A stretch of 64,000 nt of DNA from Bradyrhizobium elkanii USDA 76 (GTDB lineage: Bacteria; Pseudomonadota; Alphaproteobacteria; Rhizobiales; Xanthobacteraceae). The translations under genes and the position numbers were made by a program. Shown one piece after another: positions 43,165 through 52,560 of this stretch. A model generated the notes under the pieces. That model did no database searches. It was not told the DNA's origin and saw only the letters and a program-made list of their open reading frames with translations. The stretch's first letter is position 1. Every line of letters begins with the position of its first letter. The DNA is taken from the NCBI RefSeq assembly GCF_023278185.1, contig NZ_CP066356.1, positions 310,001-374,000 on the forward strand, read 5' to 3'.

Positions 43165-44721
43165 CTACTCCATCACCGCGGCATGATCCGACGGCGCCGA
43201 CTGCGTGCGCAGCGCGGCCTTGGTCGAGCCGATCATCATCGCGAGCGGAATCGAGACCAGGATGAACAGCATCACCAGCTGGTAGTCGTGCGAGAACGCG
43301 ATGATCTGCGACTGCGCGGCCACCATCTTGTCGGCCATCGCGCGGCCGGCGTCGGTGTTGAGGTTGATCATGCCCGATACGTCGGGCATCTGCAGCGCGT
43401 GGTTGAACGGATTGATCTGCTCCGACAGCTTTGCGTAGATCCGCCGCGAGCCCTCGGTGAGCTGCGCGATCACGATCGAGATGCCGACCGAGCTTGCGAC
43501 GTTGCGCAGCAGCGTCAGCATCGAGGTGCCGTCGGTGCGCAGGTGATTGGGCAGCGTCAGGAACGAGACCGTCGACAGCGGCACGAACACGAGGCCGAAG
43601 CCGAAGCCCTGGATCACGCTGACGACGATGATCTCGCTCGCCTGCGTCATGTCGGTCCAGCCGGTCATCTGGAACAGCGAGGCCGCGGTCAGCGCGAGTC
43701 CCGAGATGATCAGCGTGCGCGCTTCGATATACCGCATCATGCGGCCGACCAGCATCATCGCGACGAAGGTGCCGACGCCGCGGCTCGCCAGCAACAGGCC
43801 CGCGGTGATGATCGGATAGCCGATCACGTTTTGCAGATAGGGCGAGGACAGCGCCATGGTCGAATACAGCACGAGGCCCATGACCGTCATGAACACGCAG
43901 CCGCCGAGGAAGTTCTTGTCCTTGAACAGCGCGAACTGGATGAACGGCCGGCTCGTGGTCAGCGAATGGGCGAAGAAGAAATAGGCGCCGACCGCCGCGA
44001 CGACGAACTCGACGAAGATCTCGTTGGATTCCAGCCAGCCGAGCTGCTCGCCGCGGTCGAGCGCGAGCTGCAGCGAACCGATCGCGACCGCGAGCGCGGT
44101 GAAGCCGAACCAGTCGAAGCGCAGGTTGAGGTCCTGCTTGGTTTCGTCCATGAAGATCGCGAGCCCGAGCACGGTGATTGCGCCGAACGGAAGGTTGACG
44201 AAGAACACCCAATGCCAGGAATAGGTCTCGGTCAGCCAGGCGCCGAGCGAGGGGCCCATGATCGGGCCCATCATCACGCCCATGCCCCAGATCGACATCG
44301 CTTTCGCCCGCTCATGCAGCGCGTAGGAGTCGAGCATCACCGCCTGCGACAGCGGCACCAGCGCCGCGCCGAACACGCCCTGCAGCAGGCGGAACAGCAC
44401 CATTTGGGTGATGTCCTGGGCGAGGCCGCAGAACACCGAGGCGACGGTGAAGCCGGCCGAGCAGATGATGAAGATGCGCTTCCTGCCGTAGCGGTTGGCG
44501 ATCCAGCCGACCGGCGCGGTCATGATCGCGGCCGCGACGATGTAGGAGGTCAGCACCCAGTTGATCTGGTCCTGCGAAGCCGACAGCGAGCCCTGCATAT
44601 AGGGCAGCGCGACGTTGGCGATCGTGGTGTCGAGCGCCTGCATGATCGTCGCGGTCATCGCGCAGATCGTCACCATGTTCCGGCGCATGCCGGGCACGGC
44701 GGATGGTGACGGTGCATTCAT
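43165..44721 (-). CDS. emrB: DHA2-family multidrug efflux transporter (EmrB-type)
   Basis: The 518-residue protein has 14 predicted helices and the DHA2 hallmark at the start, MQALDTTIANVALPYMQGSL, with the drug-transporter motif GWIANRYGRKR and motif C GVMMGPIMGPSLGAWL. It exports drugs or hydrophobic organics using the proton gradient with the adjacent EmrA-like protein and an outer-membrane channel. It is the last gene of the marR-emrA-emrB set; a 195-bp gap with a repeat separates it from emrA. Confidence 0.93.
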   Translation of the reverse strand: MNAPSPSAVPGMRRNMVTICAMTATIMQALDTTIANVALPYMQGSLSASQDQINWVLTSYIVAAAIMTAPVGWIANRYGRKRIFIICSAGFTVASVFCGLAQDITQMVLFRLLQGVFGAALVPLSQAVMLDSYALHERAKAMSIWGMGVMMGPIMGPSLGAWLTETYSWHWVFFVNLPFGAITVLGLAIFMDETKQDLNLRFDWFGFTALAVAIGSLQLALDRGEQLGWLESNEIFVEFVVAAVGAYFFFAHSLTTSRPFIQFALFKDKNFLGGCVFMTVMGLVLYSTMALSSPYLQNVIGYPIITAGLLLASRGVGTFVAMMLVGRMMRYIEARTLIISGLALTAASLFQMTGWTDMTQASEIIVVSVIQGFGFGLVFVPLSTVSFLTLPNHLRTDGTSMLTLLRNVASSVGISIVIAQLTEGSRRIYAKLSEQINPFNHALQMPDVSGMINLNTDAGRAMADKMVAAQSQIIAFSHDYQLVMLFILVSIPLAMMIGSTKAALRTQSAPSDHAAVME

Positions 44722-44756
44722 CGAGTGTCAGTCCGGTTCGTCGATGCGGCGGGAAT

Positions 44757-44889
44757 CACCTCTCCCCATCGGGGAGAGGTCGCGCCGAAGGCGCGGGTGA
44801 GGGGGACCGGGTCCCACGAGAGAGCGTAACCCCTCACCCGGATTGCATCTGGCGATGCAATCCGACCTCTCCCACAAGGGGAGAGGTGA
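44757..44889. repeat. Inverted repeat, family F copy 3
   Basis: CACCTCTCCCCATCGGGGAGAGGT is a hairpin at the left; ACCTCTCCCACAAGGGGAGAGGTG is another at the right, and the whole is an inverted pair. It lies between the emrA and emrB genes and would form a strong structure in the operon message. Confidence 0.8.
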
Positions 44890-44916
44890 CGCGCGGAGCT
44901 GCGAGCTCGCCTCATC

Positions 44917-46089
44917 TTACTCGTGGTCCGGGTGCGCCGAGGCCGGCGCCAGCCCGAGCAGGCCGGCCAGCGTGCGGCGGTGGTTGGTGTCGATCGTCGC
45001 GTAGACGCTCATGCCGGCTTTCAGCTTCTTCACGAACGGATCGTTCTCGTCGAAGTAGATTCGCACCGGGACGCGCTGCACCACCTTGACGAAGTTGCCG
45101 GTCGCGTTCTGCGGCGGCAGGATCGCGAACTGCGCGCCGGTGCCGGGCGACAGCGAGCCGACCTTGCCCTTGAACCGATGGTTCGGGAACGCGTCGACAT
45201 CGAGCTCAACCGGCTGGCCGACCGCGACATAGGTGAAGTCGCTCTCCTTCGGATTGGCGTCGACCCAGGGATGGTCGACGTCGATGATCGAGAACACCGG
45301 CGAGCCGGCGGCGACGAAGCGGCCGAGCTGGATCTGGTCGACCTGGGTCGCGACGCCGTCCATCGGCGCGCGCAGCACGGTGTGGTCGAGATTGCGCTGA
45401 GCGTCGTCGAGCTTGGCCTTGGCCTGGGCGTAGGGCGGGAACTGCTCGATCGGCAGGTCGATATCGCCGAGCAGCTGGGTCTTGTCCTTGGAGATCTGCT
45501 GCCTGATGTATTGCGCCAGACTCTCGGCCGTCACCTGCGCATTCGCCGCGTTGTCGAGGTCGAGCTGCGAGCCGAAATTCTGCTTGGCCAGCGTCGACTT
45601 GCGTTCGACGTCGCGCTTCTTCAACTCGATGCTCTGCTGGGCGAATTCCAGCATCCTGCCGTTGATCTTGATGTTGTCGACCAGGTTGTCATAGGTGGTC
45701 CTGGTCTGGTCGAGCGCGGCCTTGGCCTGCGCCACCGCGAGACGGAACGGCACCGGGTCGATCTCGAACAGCTCGTCGCCCTTCTTGACGTGCTGGCCTT
45801 CCTTCACGACGATCTTGTCGATCTTGCCGGAGATTTCCGGCGTGATCAGCACCTTCTGCGCCCCGACATAAGCGTCGTCGGTGCCGACATAGCGGCCGCC
45901 ATTGAGATAGAACACGATGCCGCCGATCGCAGCGAGCGTGGGCAGCACGACCAGCAGCAGCGTGCGGCGATAGCGCCGCAGGCCGGCCATCAGGCGACGG
46001 CGCGGCGCGCGGCTGGCCTTGCCCGACGGGCTGGGCTCGCCCGGATTGCTCTTCTGCTCGGGGGCCAGCTTGAGGACGGGTTCAGCCAT
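44917..46089 (-). CDS. emrA: EmrA-type membrane-fusion protein
   Basis: The 390-residue protein has one membrane helix at about residues 43-63 (TLLLVVLPTLAAIGGIVFYL), then GRYVGTDDAYVGAQKVLITPEISG, which is the lipoyl-domain signature of EmrA/HlyD proteins. The second half-motif is HTVLRAPMDGVATQVDQ and the tail has PVRIYFDE. It links EmrB to the outer membrane. Its ATG overlaps the end of the marR gene by 8 bp (ATGGCTGA), so it is coupled to the regulator. Confidence 0.93.
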   Translation of the reverse strand: MAEPVLKLAPEQKSNPGEPSPSGKASRAPRRRLMAGLRRYRRTLLLVVLPTLAAIGGIVFYLNGGRYVGTDDAYVGAQKVLITPEISGKIDKIVVKEGQHVKKGDELFEIDPVPFRLAVAQAKAALDQTRTTYDNLVDNIKINGRMLEFAQQSIELKKRDVERKSTLAKQNFGSQLDLDNAANAQVTAESLAQYIRQQISKDKTQLLGDIDLPIEQFPPYAQAKAKLDDAQRNLDHTVLRAPMDGVATQVDQIQLGRFVAAGSPVFSIIDVDHPWVDANPKESDFTYVAVGQPVELDVDAFPNHRFKGKVGSLSPGTGAQFAILPPQNATGNFVKVVQRVPVRIYFDENDPFVKKLKAGMSVYATIDTNHRRTLAGLLGLAPASAHPDHE

Positions 46090-46561
46090 AGCGCTGTTCC
46101 TTTCGGGAGGGCTCGCCGGCTGGGGTCTGGACGGCATTGCGAACGTTTTCCTTGATCGATTCCAATTGGGTGAGCAGGCGATACGCGTCAGCGGGGCTGA
46201 TGCCCTCGAGCACGGTCGCGGTGAGTTCGGAGCGGAGGCCGGCGAGCTTGCCGAGCAGCGGGCGCGCGGCCTTCTTCAGGTAAAGGCGGTTGACGCGGCG
46301 ATCGTTCTCGTCGCTGCGGCGCTCGATCCAGCCATTGTCGCAGAGCTTGTCGATCAGCCGCGTCAGCGTGATCGGCTGTACCTCGAGCAGTTCGGCGAGC
46401 TCGGTCTGCTTCAGCCCTTCCTGGCGTTCCACCTTGGACAGCACGGCCCATTGCGCGCGAGTGATGCCATAGCGTGCGGCCTCCTTGTCGGCATAGACCC
46501 GGATCAGCCGGAACACCTCGCCCAGCGTAAACAAGAAATCGGTGTCCACCGAACCGCGCAT
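46082..46561 (-). CDS. MarR-family transcriptional regulator
   Basis: The 159-residue winged-helix protein has GITRAQWAVLSKVERQEGLKQTELAELLEVQPITLTRLIDKLCDNGWIERR and DENDRRVNRLYL, a complete MarR DNA-binding region and wing. The start at 46561 has GGAGG 8 bases before it; an ATG at 46576 would put that site inside the gene. It heads the emrAB operon and is divergent from the zur-like gene. The palindrome at 46591-46604 is its probable operator. Confidence 0.92.
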   Translation of the reverse strand: MRGSVDTDFLFTLGEVFRLIRVYADKEAARYGITRAQWAVLSKVERQEGLKQTELAELLEVQPITLTRLIDKLCDNGWIERRSDENDRRVNRLYLKKAARPLLGKLAGLRSELTATVLEGISPADAYRLLTQLESIKENVRNAVQTPAGEPSRKEQRYG

Positions 46562-46573
46562 CGATCCTGCCTC

Positions 46574-46605
46574 CATAAGCTTTGGATATAATAAGCTTGC
46601 TTATG
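46574..46605. promoter_or_regulatory. Putative MarR operator
   Basis: ATAAGC-TT-GCTTAT (46591-46604) is a perfect palindrome, and CATAAGC (46574-46580) pairs with GCTTATG (46599-46605), giving overlapping half-sites. AT-rich DNA between them could hold the -10 of the minus-strand promoter (TATTATA). It lies 13 to 44 bp before the marR start. Confidence 0.65.
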
Positions 46606-46728
46606 ATTTCTGCATGCCGGGTTAACGCGAGGCTGCCCCGCATTGCGGGCATGGCTGCAACGCGGCGACGGACCGGGGTTGGGAGCCGGGCTTTGGGAAC
46701 GGGCGCGCAAATGCTAGATATGGAGGCA

Positions 46729-47217
46729 ATGAGCTTGGCTAAGCCGACATTTCCTGCCCCCGACCACGATCACGGCCGCTGCGCCGCGGACGCGATGGCG
46801 CATGCCGAACAGGTTTGTGCGCGCCGCGGCCAGAAATTCACCCCGATCCGCCGTCAGGTGCTGCAGGCGCTGCTGTCGAGCCATCGCCCGCTCGGCGCCT
46901 ATGAGGTGATCGACGAGTTGGCCAAGACGATGCCGCGGCCGGCACCGATTACCGTCTACCGCGCGCTCGACTTCCTGATGGAGAACGGCCTCGTCCACCG
47001 CATCGAGAGCCGCAACGCCTTCCTCGCCTGCGCGCATGACCATGACGAGACCTCGATGGTGGCGTTCTTGATCTGCGACCATTGCGGCTCGGTCGGCGAG
47101 ATCCCGGCCGCCCCCGTCGCGCAAAGCTTGACCGCGGCGGCGCGGGCCTCGGGGTTCATCCCGAAACTCTCCGTCGTCGAGATCGCCGGCACCTGCGCGC
47201 ATTGCCAGAAGACGTGA
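46729..47217 (+). CDS. zur: Fur-family regulator, Zur-like
   Basis: The 162-residue protein has the winged helix GQKFTPIRRQVLQALLSSHRPLGAYEVIDEL, the Fur recognition helix PAPITVYRALDFLMENGLVHRIES and a structural zinc Cys4 site (C116-x2-C119 in CDHCGS and C156-x2-C159 in CAHCQKT). The His-rich ACAHDHDE segment supports zinc sensing, so Zur is more likely than Fur or Irr (no HHHH haem motif). The ATG at 46729 has GGAGG only 2-3 bases away; ATGs at 46711 and 46720 are alternatives. It is divergent from marR. Confidence 0.85.
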   Translation: MSLAKPTFPAPDHDHGRCAADAMAHAEQVCARRGQKFTPIRRQVLQALLSSHRPLGAYEVIDELAKTMPRPAPITVYRALDFLMENGLVHRIESRNAFLACAHDHDETSMVAFLICDHCGSVGEIPAAPVAQSLTAAARASGFIPKLSVVEIAGTCAHCQKT

Positions 47218-47263
47218 TGGCGCTGATGCGATTGAGTCGAACGGTTACCGCAAACGCGCTCTG

Positions 47264-47389
47264 CTCCCTCTCCCGCTTGCGGGGGAGGGCCGGGGTGGGG
47301 GTGTCTCCGCGAGTTGTTCTGTGGCGAGAGCCCCCACCCGCATCGCATCTTCGATGCGATGCGACCTCCCCCGCAAGCGGGAGAGGTGA
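47264..47389. repeat. Inverted repeat, family F copy 4
   Basis: CTCCCTCTCCCGCTTGCGGGGGAGGG at the left and CCTCCCCCGCAAGCGGGAGAGG at the right are inverted copies, each a hairpin. It follows the zur-like gene by 46 bp and precedes the EamA gene. Confidence 0.8.
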
Positions 47390-47449
47390 GGTAACAACGA
47401 ACGCTTGAGCCTATAACAACAGCGGCACCAAGCCGGCCCGCGAGGAAAC

Positions 47450-48406
47450 ATGTCGACCCAAGCGATCTCCGCCAGCGTCACGAGGCCCGTCAGCGTCGGA
47501 CACGGGCTGCCGCCCGGCGCCATCGCCGTGATGCTGATGCTGTGCGTGAGCTGGGGCTTCAACCAGCTTGCGGTGAAACTCGCGCTGCCCGACGTGCCGC
47601 CGATGTTGCAGGCGTTGATCCGTTCCGCCGGCGCGCTGCCGGTGATGCTGATCGTCGGCCACCTGCGCGGCGTCAAATTCTTCGAGCGCGACGGCACGCT
47701 GGTGCCCGGGATCATCGCCGGGCTGATGTTCGGCTGCGAGTTCGTGCTGATCTTCACCGGCCTCGTCTTCACCTCGGCCTCGCGTGCGTCGGTGTTCCTC
47801 TACACCGCGCCGTTCTTCGTCGCGCTCGGCTCGCACCAGTTCCTCGGCGAGCGTCTCTCGACCGTGCAGTGGAGCGGGCTTGCGCTGAGCTTTGCCGGCG
47901 TCGCGCTCGCGATCGGCGTGCCGCAGCCGAACGTCGATGCCAAGGTGCTGCTCGGCGACCTCATGGTGGTCGGCGGCGGCGCGCTGTGGGCGGCGACCAC
48001 GCTGGTCGCCAAGGGCACGGGCTTGCGCAAGGCCGCGCCGGAAAAGGCGCTCGGCTACCAGGTCGCGATCTCGATTCCGATCCTCGGCCTCGCCGCCTGG
48101 ATCGCGGGCGAGCGCATCGAGCATGTGCCGAGCGCGCTGTCGATCTCGCTGCTCGCCTATCAGGCGGTCTGGGTGGTGGGCTGCACATTTGTCATCTGGT
48201 TTGCGATGGTGAAAACCTACTCCGCGAGCAAGCTGTCCGCCTTCACCTTCGTCACGCCACTGTTCGGCGTCGTCGCGGCCTATTTCATCATGCATGACAC
48301 CCTGACGGCGGTGTTCGGCGTCGCCGCGCTGCTGGTGATCGCCGGGCTCTATCTCGTCAACAAGCCCGACCCGAAGGTGACGCCGGATCCGAACGTGCCT
48401 GCGTGA
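47450..48406 (+). CDS. EamA-family (DMT) exporter
   Basis: The 318-residue protein has ten predicted helices in two repeated EamA halves: CVSWGFNQLAVKLALPDVPPMLQALIRS opens the first and GDLMVVGGGALWAATTLVAKG the second. DMT members export amino acids, metabolites or drugs. GAGGAAAC before the ATG at 47450 gives a good ribosome site. It stands alone after a repeat. The substrate is unknown. Confidence 0.9.
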   Translation: MSTQAISASVTRPVSVGHGLPPGAIAVMLMLCVSWGFNQLAVKLALPDVPPMLQALIRSAGALPVMLIVGHLRGVKFFERDGTLVPGIIAGLMFGCEFVLIFTGLVFTSASRASVFLYTAPFFVALGSHQFLGERLSTVQWSGLALSFAGVALAIGVPQPNVDAKVLLGDLMVVGGGALWAATTLVAKGTGLRKAAPEKALGYQVAISIPILGLAAWIAGERIEHVPSALSISLLAYQAVWVVGCTFVIWFAMVKTYSASKLSAFTFVTPLFGVVAAYFIMHDTLTAVFGVAALLVIAGLYLVNKPDPKVTPDPNVPA

Positions 48407-48532
48407 GAGCGCGGCACACGACCACATCATCGGCGGCGAATGAGGCCGCTTGATGCGGTGTTGATCTACATCAACACTGCCACCGATACTCCGTGAACCC
48501 TCCCAAGGGAGGAAGGCCGTGGAGGCGCGCCG

Positions 48533-48721
48533 ATGCCAACCGATGCCACCGCTGCAATTGAAGCCGGAATCCGGTCCGCGTTCACCGCATATTCCAAGGA
48601 GGATGATCCGGATTGGCGGAGCGCCTGCTGGATCAAGCCGGATGAGTGCTCCCACCTCGCACGGAGCATCTTGAAAGAATTGGCGGCCCGAGGCCTTGAG
48701 ATCGTCAAGAAGCCGGCTTGA
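48533..48721 (+). CDS. 62-residue hypothetical protein
   Basis: The ATG has GTGGAGG 7-8 bases upstream. The protein begins MPTDATAAIEAGIRSAFTAY and has a balanced composition with helix-like segments (AARSILKELAARGLEIV-type end). It has two Cys and two Trp residues, and looks coding rather than random. I recognise no family. It lies alone 126 bp after the EamA gene. Confidence 0.55.
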   Translation: MPTDATAAIEAGIRSAFTAYSKEDDPDWRSACWIKPDECSHLARSILKELAARGLEIVKKPA

Positions 48722-48795
48722 TCGCCTCAAGACTCCGACGATTCATGCCGCGAGAATGCGGATGCATGACTCACTGGTGGCGCAACAAATTCAGT

Positions 48796-48918
48796 GTCGT
48801 CCCGGCGCAGGCCGGGACCCATAACCACGAATGGTCATTGTTGAACGACGCTGGAATGACGAGTCCCTTCAACAACAATCGCCACGGCGTATGGGTCCTG
48901 GCCTTCGCCAGGACGACG
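48796..48918. repeat. Inverted repeat, family B copy 2
   Basis: GTCGTCCCGGCGCAGGCCGGGACCCATAACC at the left and ATGGGTCCTGGCCTTCGCCAGGACGAC at the right form imperfect arms. It lies just beyond the sulfurtransferase stop, between convergent genes. Confidence 0.8.
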
Positions 48919-48941
48919 GAGGAGACATCGCGCCCCGTCCG

Positions 48942-49817
48942 CTACCCCGTCTCGATCGGCAACTCTGCATCCTTCGCCCATTCGCCCATCGAGCCGTCAT
49001 AGAGCGTGAGATTGTCGTAGCCGAGCCGGTGCAGCTGGAACAGGTCGATGGTCGCGGAGATGCCGCCGCCGCAATAGGCGACGACGCGCTTGTCCCTGGT
49101 GATGCCTTGTGCGGCGAAGGTTGCTTCGGCCTCCTCAAGCGGCACGAACGTCTTGGCCTTGGGATCGATCAAGGTCGCCGCCGGCACGCTGACGCTGCCG
49201 GGGATGCGGCCGCGCCGCCCGTAACGGCTCGGCTCCAGTCCCTTGTAGAATTGCGGGCCGAGCGCATTGACGATGACGGTGTCGCCCTCCGTGGTCGCGG
49301 CGAGCACGTCATGCTTGTCGACGAACATGCCGTCCTTCGGCCGCGCCGGAAACGTCGCCGGCGGATAGCCGCCGGCAAGTCCGGTCTCGATGTCGCGTCC
49401 CTCGGCGGTCCATTTGTCGATGCCGCCGTCGAGCACCGCGGCACCCTCGAAGCCGAGCGAGCGCAGCATCCACCAGAACCGCGTCGCCCACATTGCGGTG
49501 CCGATCGAATAGAGCACGACGCGGCTGCCCGCCGAGATGCCGTGGCGGCCGAACGCGGCTTCGAGCTGCGCTGTCGGCGGCATCATGAAGCGCAGCTCGG
49601 TACGGGCCTCGGAGAATTCGGCCTGCAAATCCAGGAAATTCGCCCCCGGGATGTGGCCGGCCTCGAACGTCTGGCGGCCCGAGACGACAATATAGGGAAC
49701 GTTGCTGCCGGCGGGGGCCGGCTCCAGATAGGTCGTGCAGTCGAACAGGCGAAGGTCCGGCCGGGTCAGGATCTCGGCAAGTTCCGCCGTGGTGATCAGC
49801 TCGCTGTGGCCGGCCAT
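48942..49817 (-). CDS. sseA: Two-domain sulfurtransferase (3-mercaptopyruvate/thiosulfate type)
   Basis: The 291-residue protein contains two rhodanese domains. The active Cys249 lies in VAYCGGGISAT in the second domain; the first domain has no Cys at the equivalent loop (LYSIGTAMWAT), as is normal. A CGGG loop is closer to mercaptopyruvate sulfurtransferase (CGSG) than to thiosulfate sulfurtransferase (CRKG). It moves sulfane sulfur to acceptors such as cyanide or thiols. It is divergent from ispG. Confidence 0.88.
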   Translation of the reverse strand: MAGHSELITTAELAEILTRPDLRLFDCTTYLEPAPAGSNVPYIVVSGRQTFEAGHIPGANFLDLQAEFSEARTELRFMMPPTAQLEAAFGRHGISAGSRVVLYSIGTAMWATRFWWMLRSLGFEGAAVLDGGIDKWTAEGRDIETGLAGGYPPATFPARPKDGMFVDKHDVLAATTEGDTVIVNALGPQFYKGLEPSRYGRRGRIPGSVSVPAATLIDPKAKTFVPLEEAEATFAAQGITRDKRVVAYCGGGISATIDLFQLHRLGYDNLTLYDGSMGEWAKDAELPIETG

Positions 49818-49890
49818 TTCGTCCTCCCGGAATGATCTTAAGGCAATGCTAAGATGCGCCAGATCACATGAAAAGCCGTCACTTTGCCCT

Positions 49891-49920
49891 TTGATTCACC
49901 CCAATCCGGTCCAATATAGC
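49891..49920 (+). promoter_or_regulatory. Candidate ispG promoter
   Basis: TTGATT (49891-49896) and TATAGC (49915-49920) are 18 bp apart, 155 bp upstream of the ispG start, within the divergent space to sseA. It is a consensus-style guess only. Confidence 0.3.
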
Positions 49921-50074
49921 TGGGCATGCAGGACGCCGCTGCATGGCTTGCGTTTGGCCTCAATCGGCGCCATAAGCTGTTGAATTCACTCCGAAACATG
50001 GTCGTTTGGCCCGCCGTCCGCGAGGCCCATCGCCCCCTTGGTGAATGTCACCAAAACCTGATATTCGAGACGCC

Positions 50075-51364
50075 ATGAACAAGCCCGAGATTTTGCCGCA
50101 AGACGACGTCGCCGGTCCCGCGCCGCGGCACCAAACCACGCAGGTCATGGTCGGCAACGTCGCCGTCGGCGGCGGCGCACCGATCGTCGTGCAGTCGATG
50201 ACCAACACCGACACCGCCGATGTCGACGGCACCATCGCCCAGGTCGCCGCGCTCTCCCGCGCCGGCTCCGAGATGGTGCGCATCACTGTCGACCGCGAGG
50301 AAGCCGCCGCTGCGGTGCCGCACATCCGTGACGGCCTGCGCAAGCGCGGCATCACCACGCCCCTGATCGGCGACTTCCACTATATCGGCCACAAGCTGCT
50401 CGCCGAATATCCTGATTGCGCCGAGGCGCTCGACAAGTACCGCATCAATCCCGGCAATGTCGGCTTCAAGAACAAGCGCGATACGCAGTTCGCCGACATC
50501 ATCGAGATCGCCAACAAGAACAACAAGCCGGTGCGCATCGGCGCCAATTGGGGTTCGCTCGACCAGGAGCTGCTCACCAAGCTGATGGACGAGAACACGG
50601 CGTCTGCGAATCCGCGCGATGCCCGCGCGGTGACCCGCGAGGCGATGGTGCAGTCGGCGCTGCTGTCGGCGGCGCGCGCGCAAGAGCTCGGCATGCCGAA
50701 GAACCGGATCATCCTGTCGGCGAAGGTCTCCGCCGTGCAGGATCTGATCGCGGTCTATCAGGAAGTCGTGCGCCGCTCGGATTATGCGATCCATCTCGGC
50801 CTCACCGAGGCCGGCATGGGCTCGAAGGGCATCGTGGCCTCCTCGGCCGCGCTCGGCATCCTGCTGCAGCAGGGCATCGGCGACACCATCCGGATCTCGC
50901 TGACGCCGGAGCCCGGCGGCGATCGCACGCTGGAAGTGCAGGTCGCGCAGGAATTGCTGCAGACCATGGGCTTCCGCACCTTCGTGCCGCTGGTTGCGGC
51001 CTGCCCGGGCTGCGGCCGCACCACCTCGACCACGTTCCAGGAGCTGGCGCGCTCGATCCAGGATTTCATCCGCGACGAGATGCCGGCCTGGAAGACCAAA
51101 TATCCGGGCGTCGAGCAGCTCAACGTCGCCGTGATGGGCTGCATCGTCAACGGCCCCGGTGAATCCAAGCATGCCAATATCGGCATCTCGCTGCCCGGCA
51201 CCGGCGAAGCACCGGCCGCGCCTGTCTTCGTCGACGGCAAGAAGTTCCGCACCCTGCGCGGCCCCGGCATCGCCGCCGACTTCAAGGCGCTGGTGATCGA
51301 CTATATCGACCAGCGCTACGGCAACGGCGCCAAGCTGCCGGAGCACGCCGGCGCCGCGGAGTAG
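50075..51364 (+). CDS. ispG: 4-hydroxy-3-methylbut-2-enyl-diphosphate synthase
   Basis: The 429-residue protein is IspG (GcpE), the penultimate MEP-pathway enzyme for isoprenoid precursors. The [4Fe-4S] ligands are Cys310 and Cys313 (CPGCGR) and Cys356 with the conserved Glu363 (GCIVNGPGE). The TIM-barrel start [12 protein letters not shown] is standard. The length fits the proteobacterial two-domain form. The ATG at 50075 starts it; the frame extends ten codons further upstream. It is not linked to other isoprenoid genes here, although a prenyl synthase lies at 57.6 kb. Confidence 0.96.
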   Translation: MNKPEILPQDDVAGPAPRHQTTQVMVGNVAVGGGAPIVVQSMTNTDTADVDGTIAQVAALSRAGSEMVRITVDREEAAAAVPHIRDGLRKRGITTPLIGDFHYIGHKLLAEYPDCAEALDKYRINPGNVGFKNKRDTQFADIIEIANKNNKPVRIGANWGSLDQELLTKLMDENTASANPRDARAVTREAMVQSALLSAARAQELGMPKNRIILSAKVSAVQDLIAVYQEVVRRSDYAIHLGLTEAGMGSKGIVASSAALGILLQQGIGDTIRISLTPEPGGDRTLEVQVAQELLQTMGFRTFVPLVAACPGCGRTTSTTFQELARSIQDFIRDEMPAWKTKYPGVEQLNVAVMGCIVNGPGESKHANIGISLPGTGEAPAAPVFVDGKKFRTLRGPGIAADFKALVIDYIDQRYGNGAKLPEHAGAAE

Positions 51365-51408
51365 TTTCACTCCGCGCGTGACCCGCACGCGCGTGACCCA
51401 ACTCGAAT

Positions 51409-51539
51409 GTCGTCCCGGCGAAGGCCGGGACCCATAACCCCAAACGGCGGGTATGGCGCGAGATGTGGGTTACGAACCTTCGCAAAACACAATCCTGTGG
51501 TTGGGTCCCGGATCTGCGCTTCGCTTGTCCGGGACGACA
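51409..51539. repeat. Inverted repeat, family B copy 3
   Basis: GTCGTCCCGGCGAAGGCCGGGACCCATAACC at the left and GGTTGGGTCCCGGATCTGCGCTTCGCTTGTCCGGGACGAC at the right, the latter carrying extra bases. It lies between ispG and the TauD-like gene. Confidence 0.82.
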
Positions 51540-51619
51540 GATATGTTTGCGGTGCGGATTGCGCTTCCATCGATGCGCGGTACCATGTCTCCCAATCAAG
51601 AACCATCGGGAGAACGCCC

Positions 51620-52513
51620 ATGAGCTCGCTGTCCGGCAAGCAAGGCCCGCGCTACCGCCACCTCGCCGACCAATCCGAGCCCTATGAGACCATCGGCGTT
51701 GAGAAGCTGACGCCGATCATCGGCGCGGAGATCTCTGGCGTCGATATCGGCAAGCTCGTCGGCGACGATGCCCGCTCCAACCAGCAGATGGACGAGATCC
51801 ATCGCGCGCTCGCCGAAAACCTGGTCATCTTCTTCCGCGACCAGCACATCAGCCCCGACCAGCATCTCGCCTTCGGCCGCAAGTTCGGCGAGCTGCACGT
51901 GCACCCCGCCGCGCCCAATGAGGGCGATCCGGCGCTGATGAAGATCTACGCCGACAAGGATTCCCCACGCGCCAATGGCGAGGGCTGGCACACCGACGTG
52001 TCCTGCGACCTCGAGCCGCCGATGGGCTCGATCCTCTACATCAAGCAGTGCCCGCCGCGCGGCGGCGACACGCTGTTCGCCAACATGTACGCCGCCTATG
52101 AGGCGCTGTCGGACCGCATGAAGGCCTATCTCGACGGGCTGACCGCGCTGCATGACGGCGAGCAGACCTATCGCGGGCTCTACGCCAACTACGGCGTCGC
52201 CGACAAACGGGAGTATCCCCGCGCCGAGCATCCGGTGGTCCGCACCCATCCGGTGACCGGCAAGAAATCGCTCTACGTCAACCGCGGCTTCACCCGCTTC
52301 ATCGTCGGCATTCCGCGCGACGAGAGCGACGCCATGCTGGCCTATCTCTACCAGCACGCCGAGAACCCGCTGTTCCAGTGCCGCTTCCGCTGGACCGAGA
52401 ACGCGATCGCGTTCTGGGACAATCGCTGCGCCCAGCACCGTGCGATGTGGGATTACTGGCCGCACACCCGCTCCGGCACCCGCGTGACCGTGAAGGGCGA
52501 GCGGCCAGTGTGA
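51620..52513 (+). CDS. TauD/TfdA-family Fe(II)/2-oxoglutarate dioxygenase
   Basis: The 297-residue protein has the facial triad His124 and Asp126 (GWHTDVS) and His273 (CAQHRAMWDY), plus an Arg in HTRSGTRVTVKG that binds 2-oxoglutarate. The IYADKDSPRANGEGWHTD wording is typical of TauD-like enzymes that hydroxylate taurine, alkylsulfonates, alkyl sulfates or aryloxy acids. GGGAGAA precedes the ATG at 51620. A Rieske oxygenase gene follows after 47 bp on the same strand and is likely co-transcribed. The substrate is unknown. Confidence 0.9.
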   Translation: MSSLSGKQGPRYRHLADQSEPYETIGVEKLTPIIGAEISGVDIGKLVGDDARSNQQMDEIHRALAENLVIFFRDQHISPDQHLAFGRKFGELHVHPAAPNEGDPALMKIYADKDSPRANGEGWHTDVSCDLEPPMGSILYIKQCPPRGGDTLFANMYAAYEALSDRMKAYLDGLTALHDGEQTYRGLYANYGVADKREYPRAEHPVVRTHPVTGKKSLYVNRGFTRFIVGIPRDESDAMLAYLYQHAENPLFQCRFRWTENAIAFWDNRCAQHRAMWDYWPHTRSGTRVTVKGERPV

Positions 52514-52560
52514 GGAGGCCTGCGAACGACGAACTGAAAAAGTAATCCGGGAGGTCGTCC

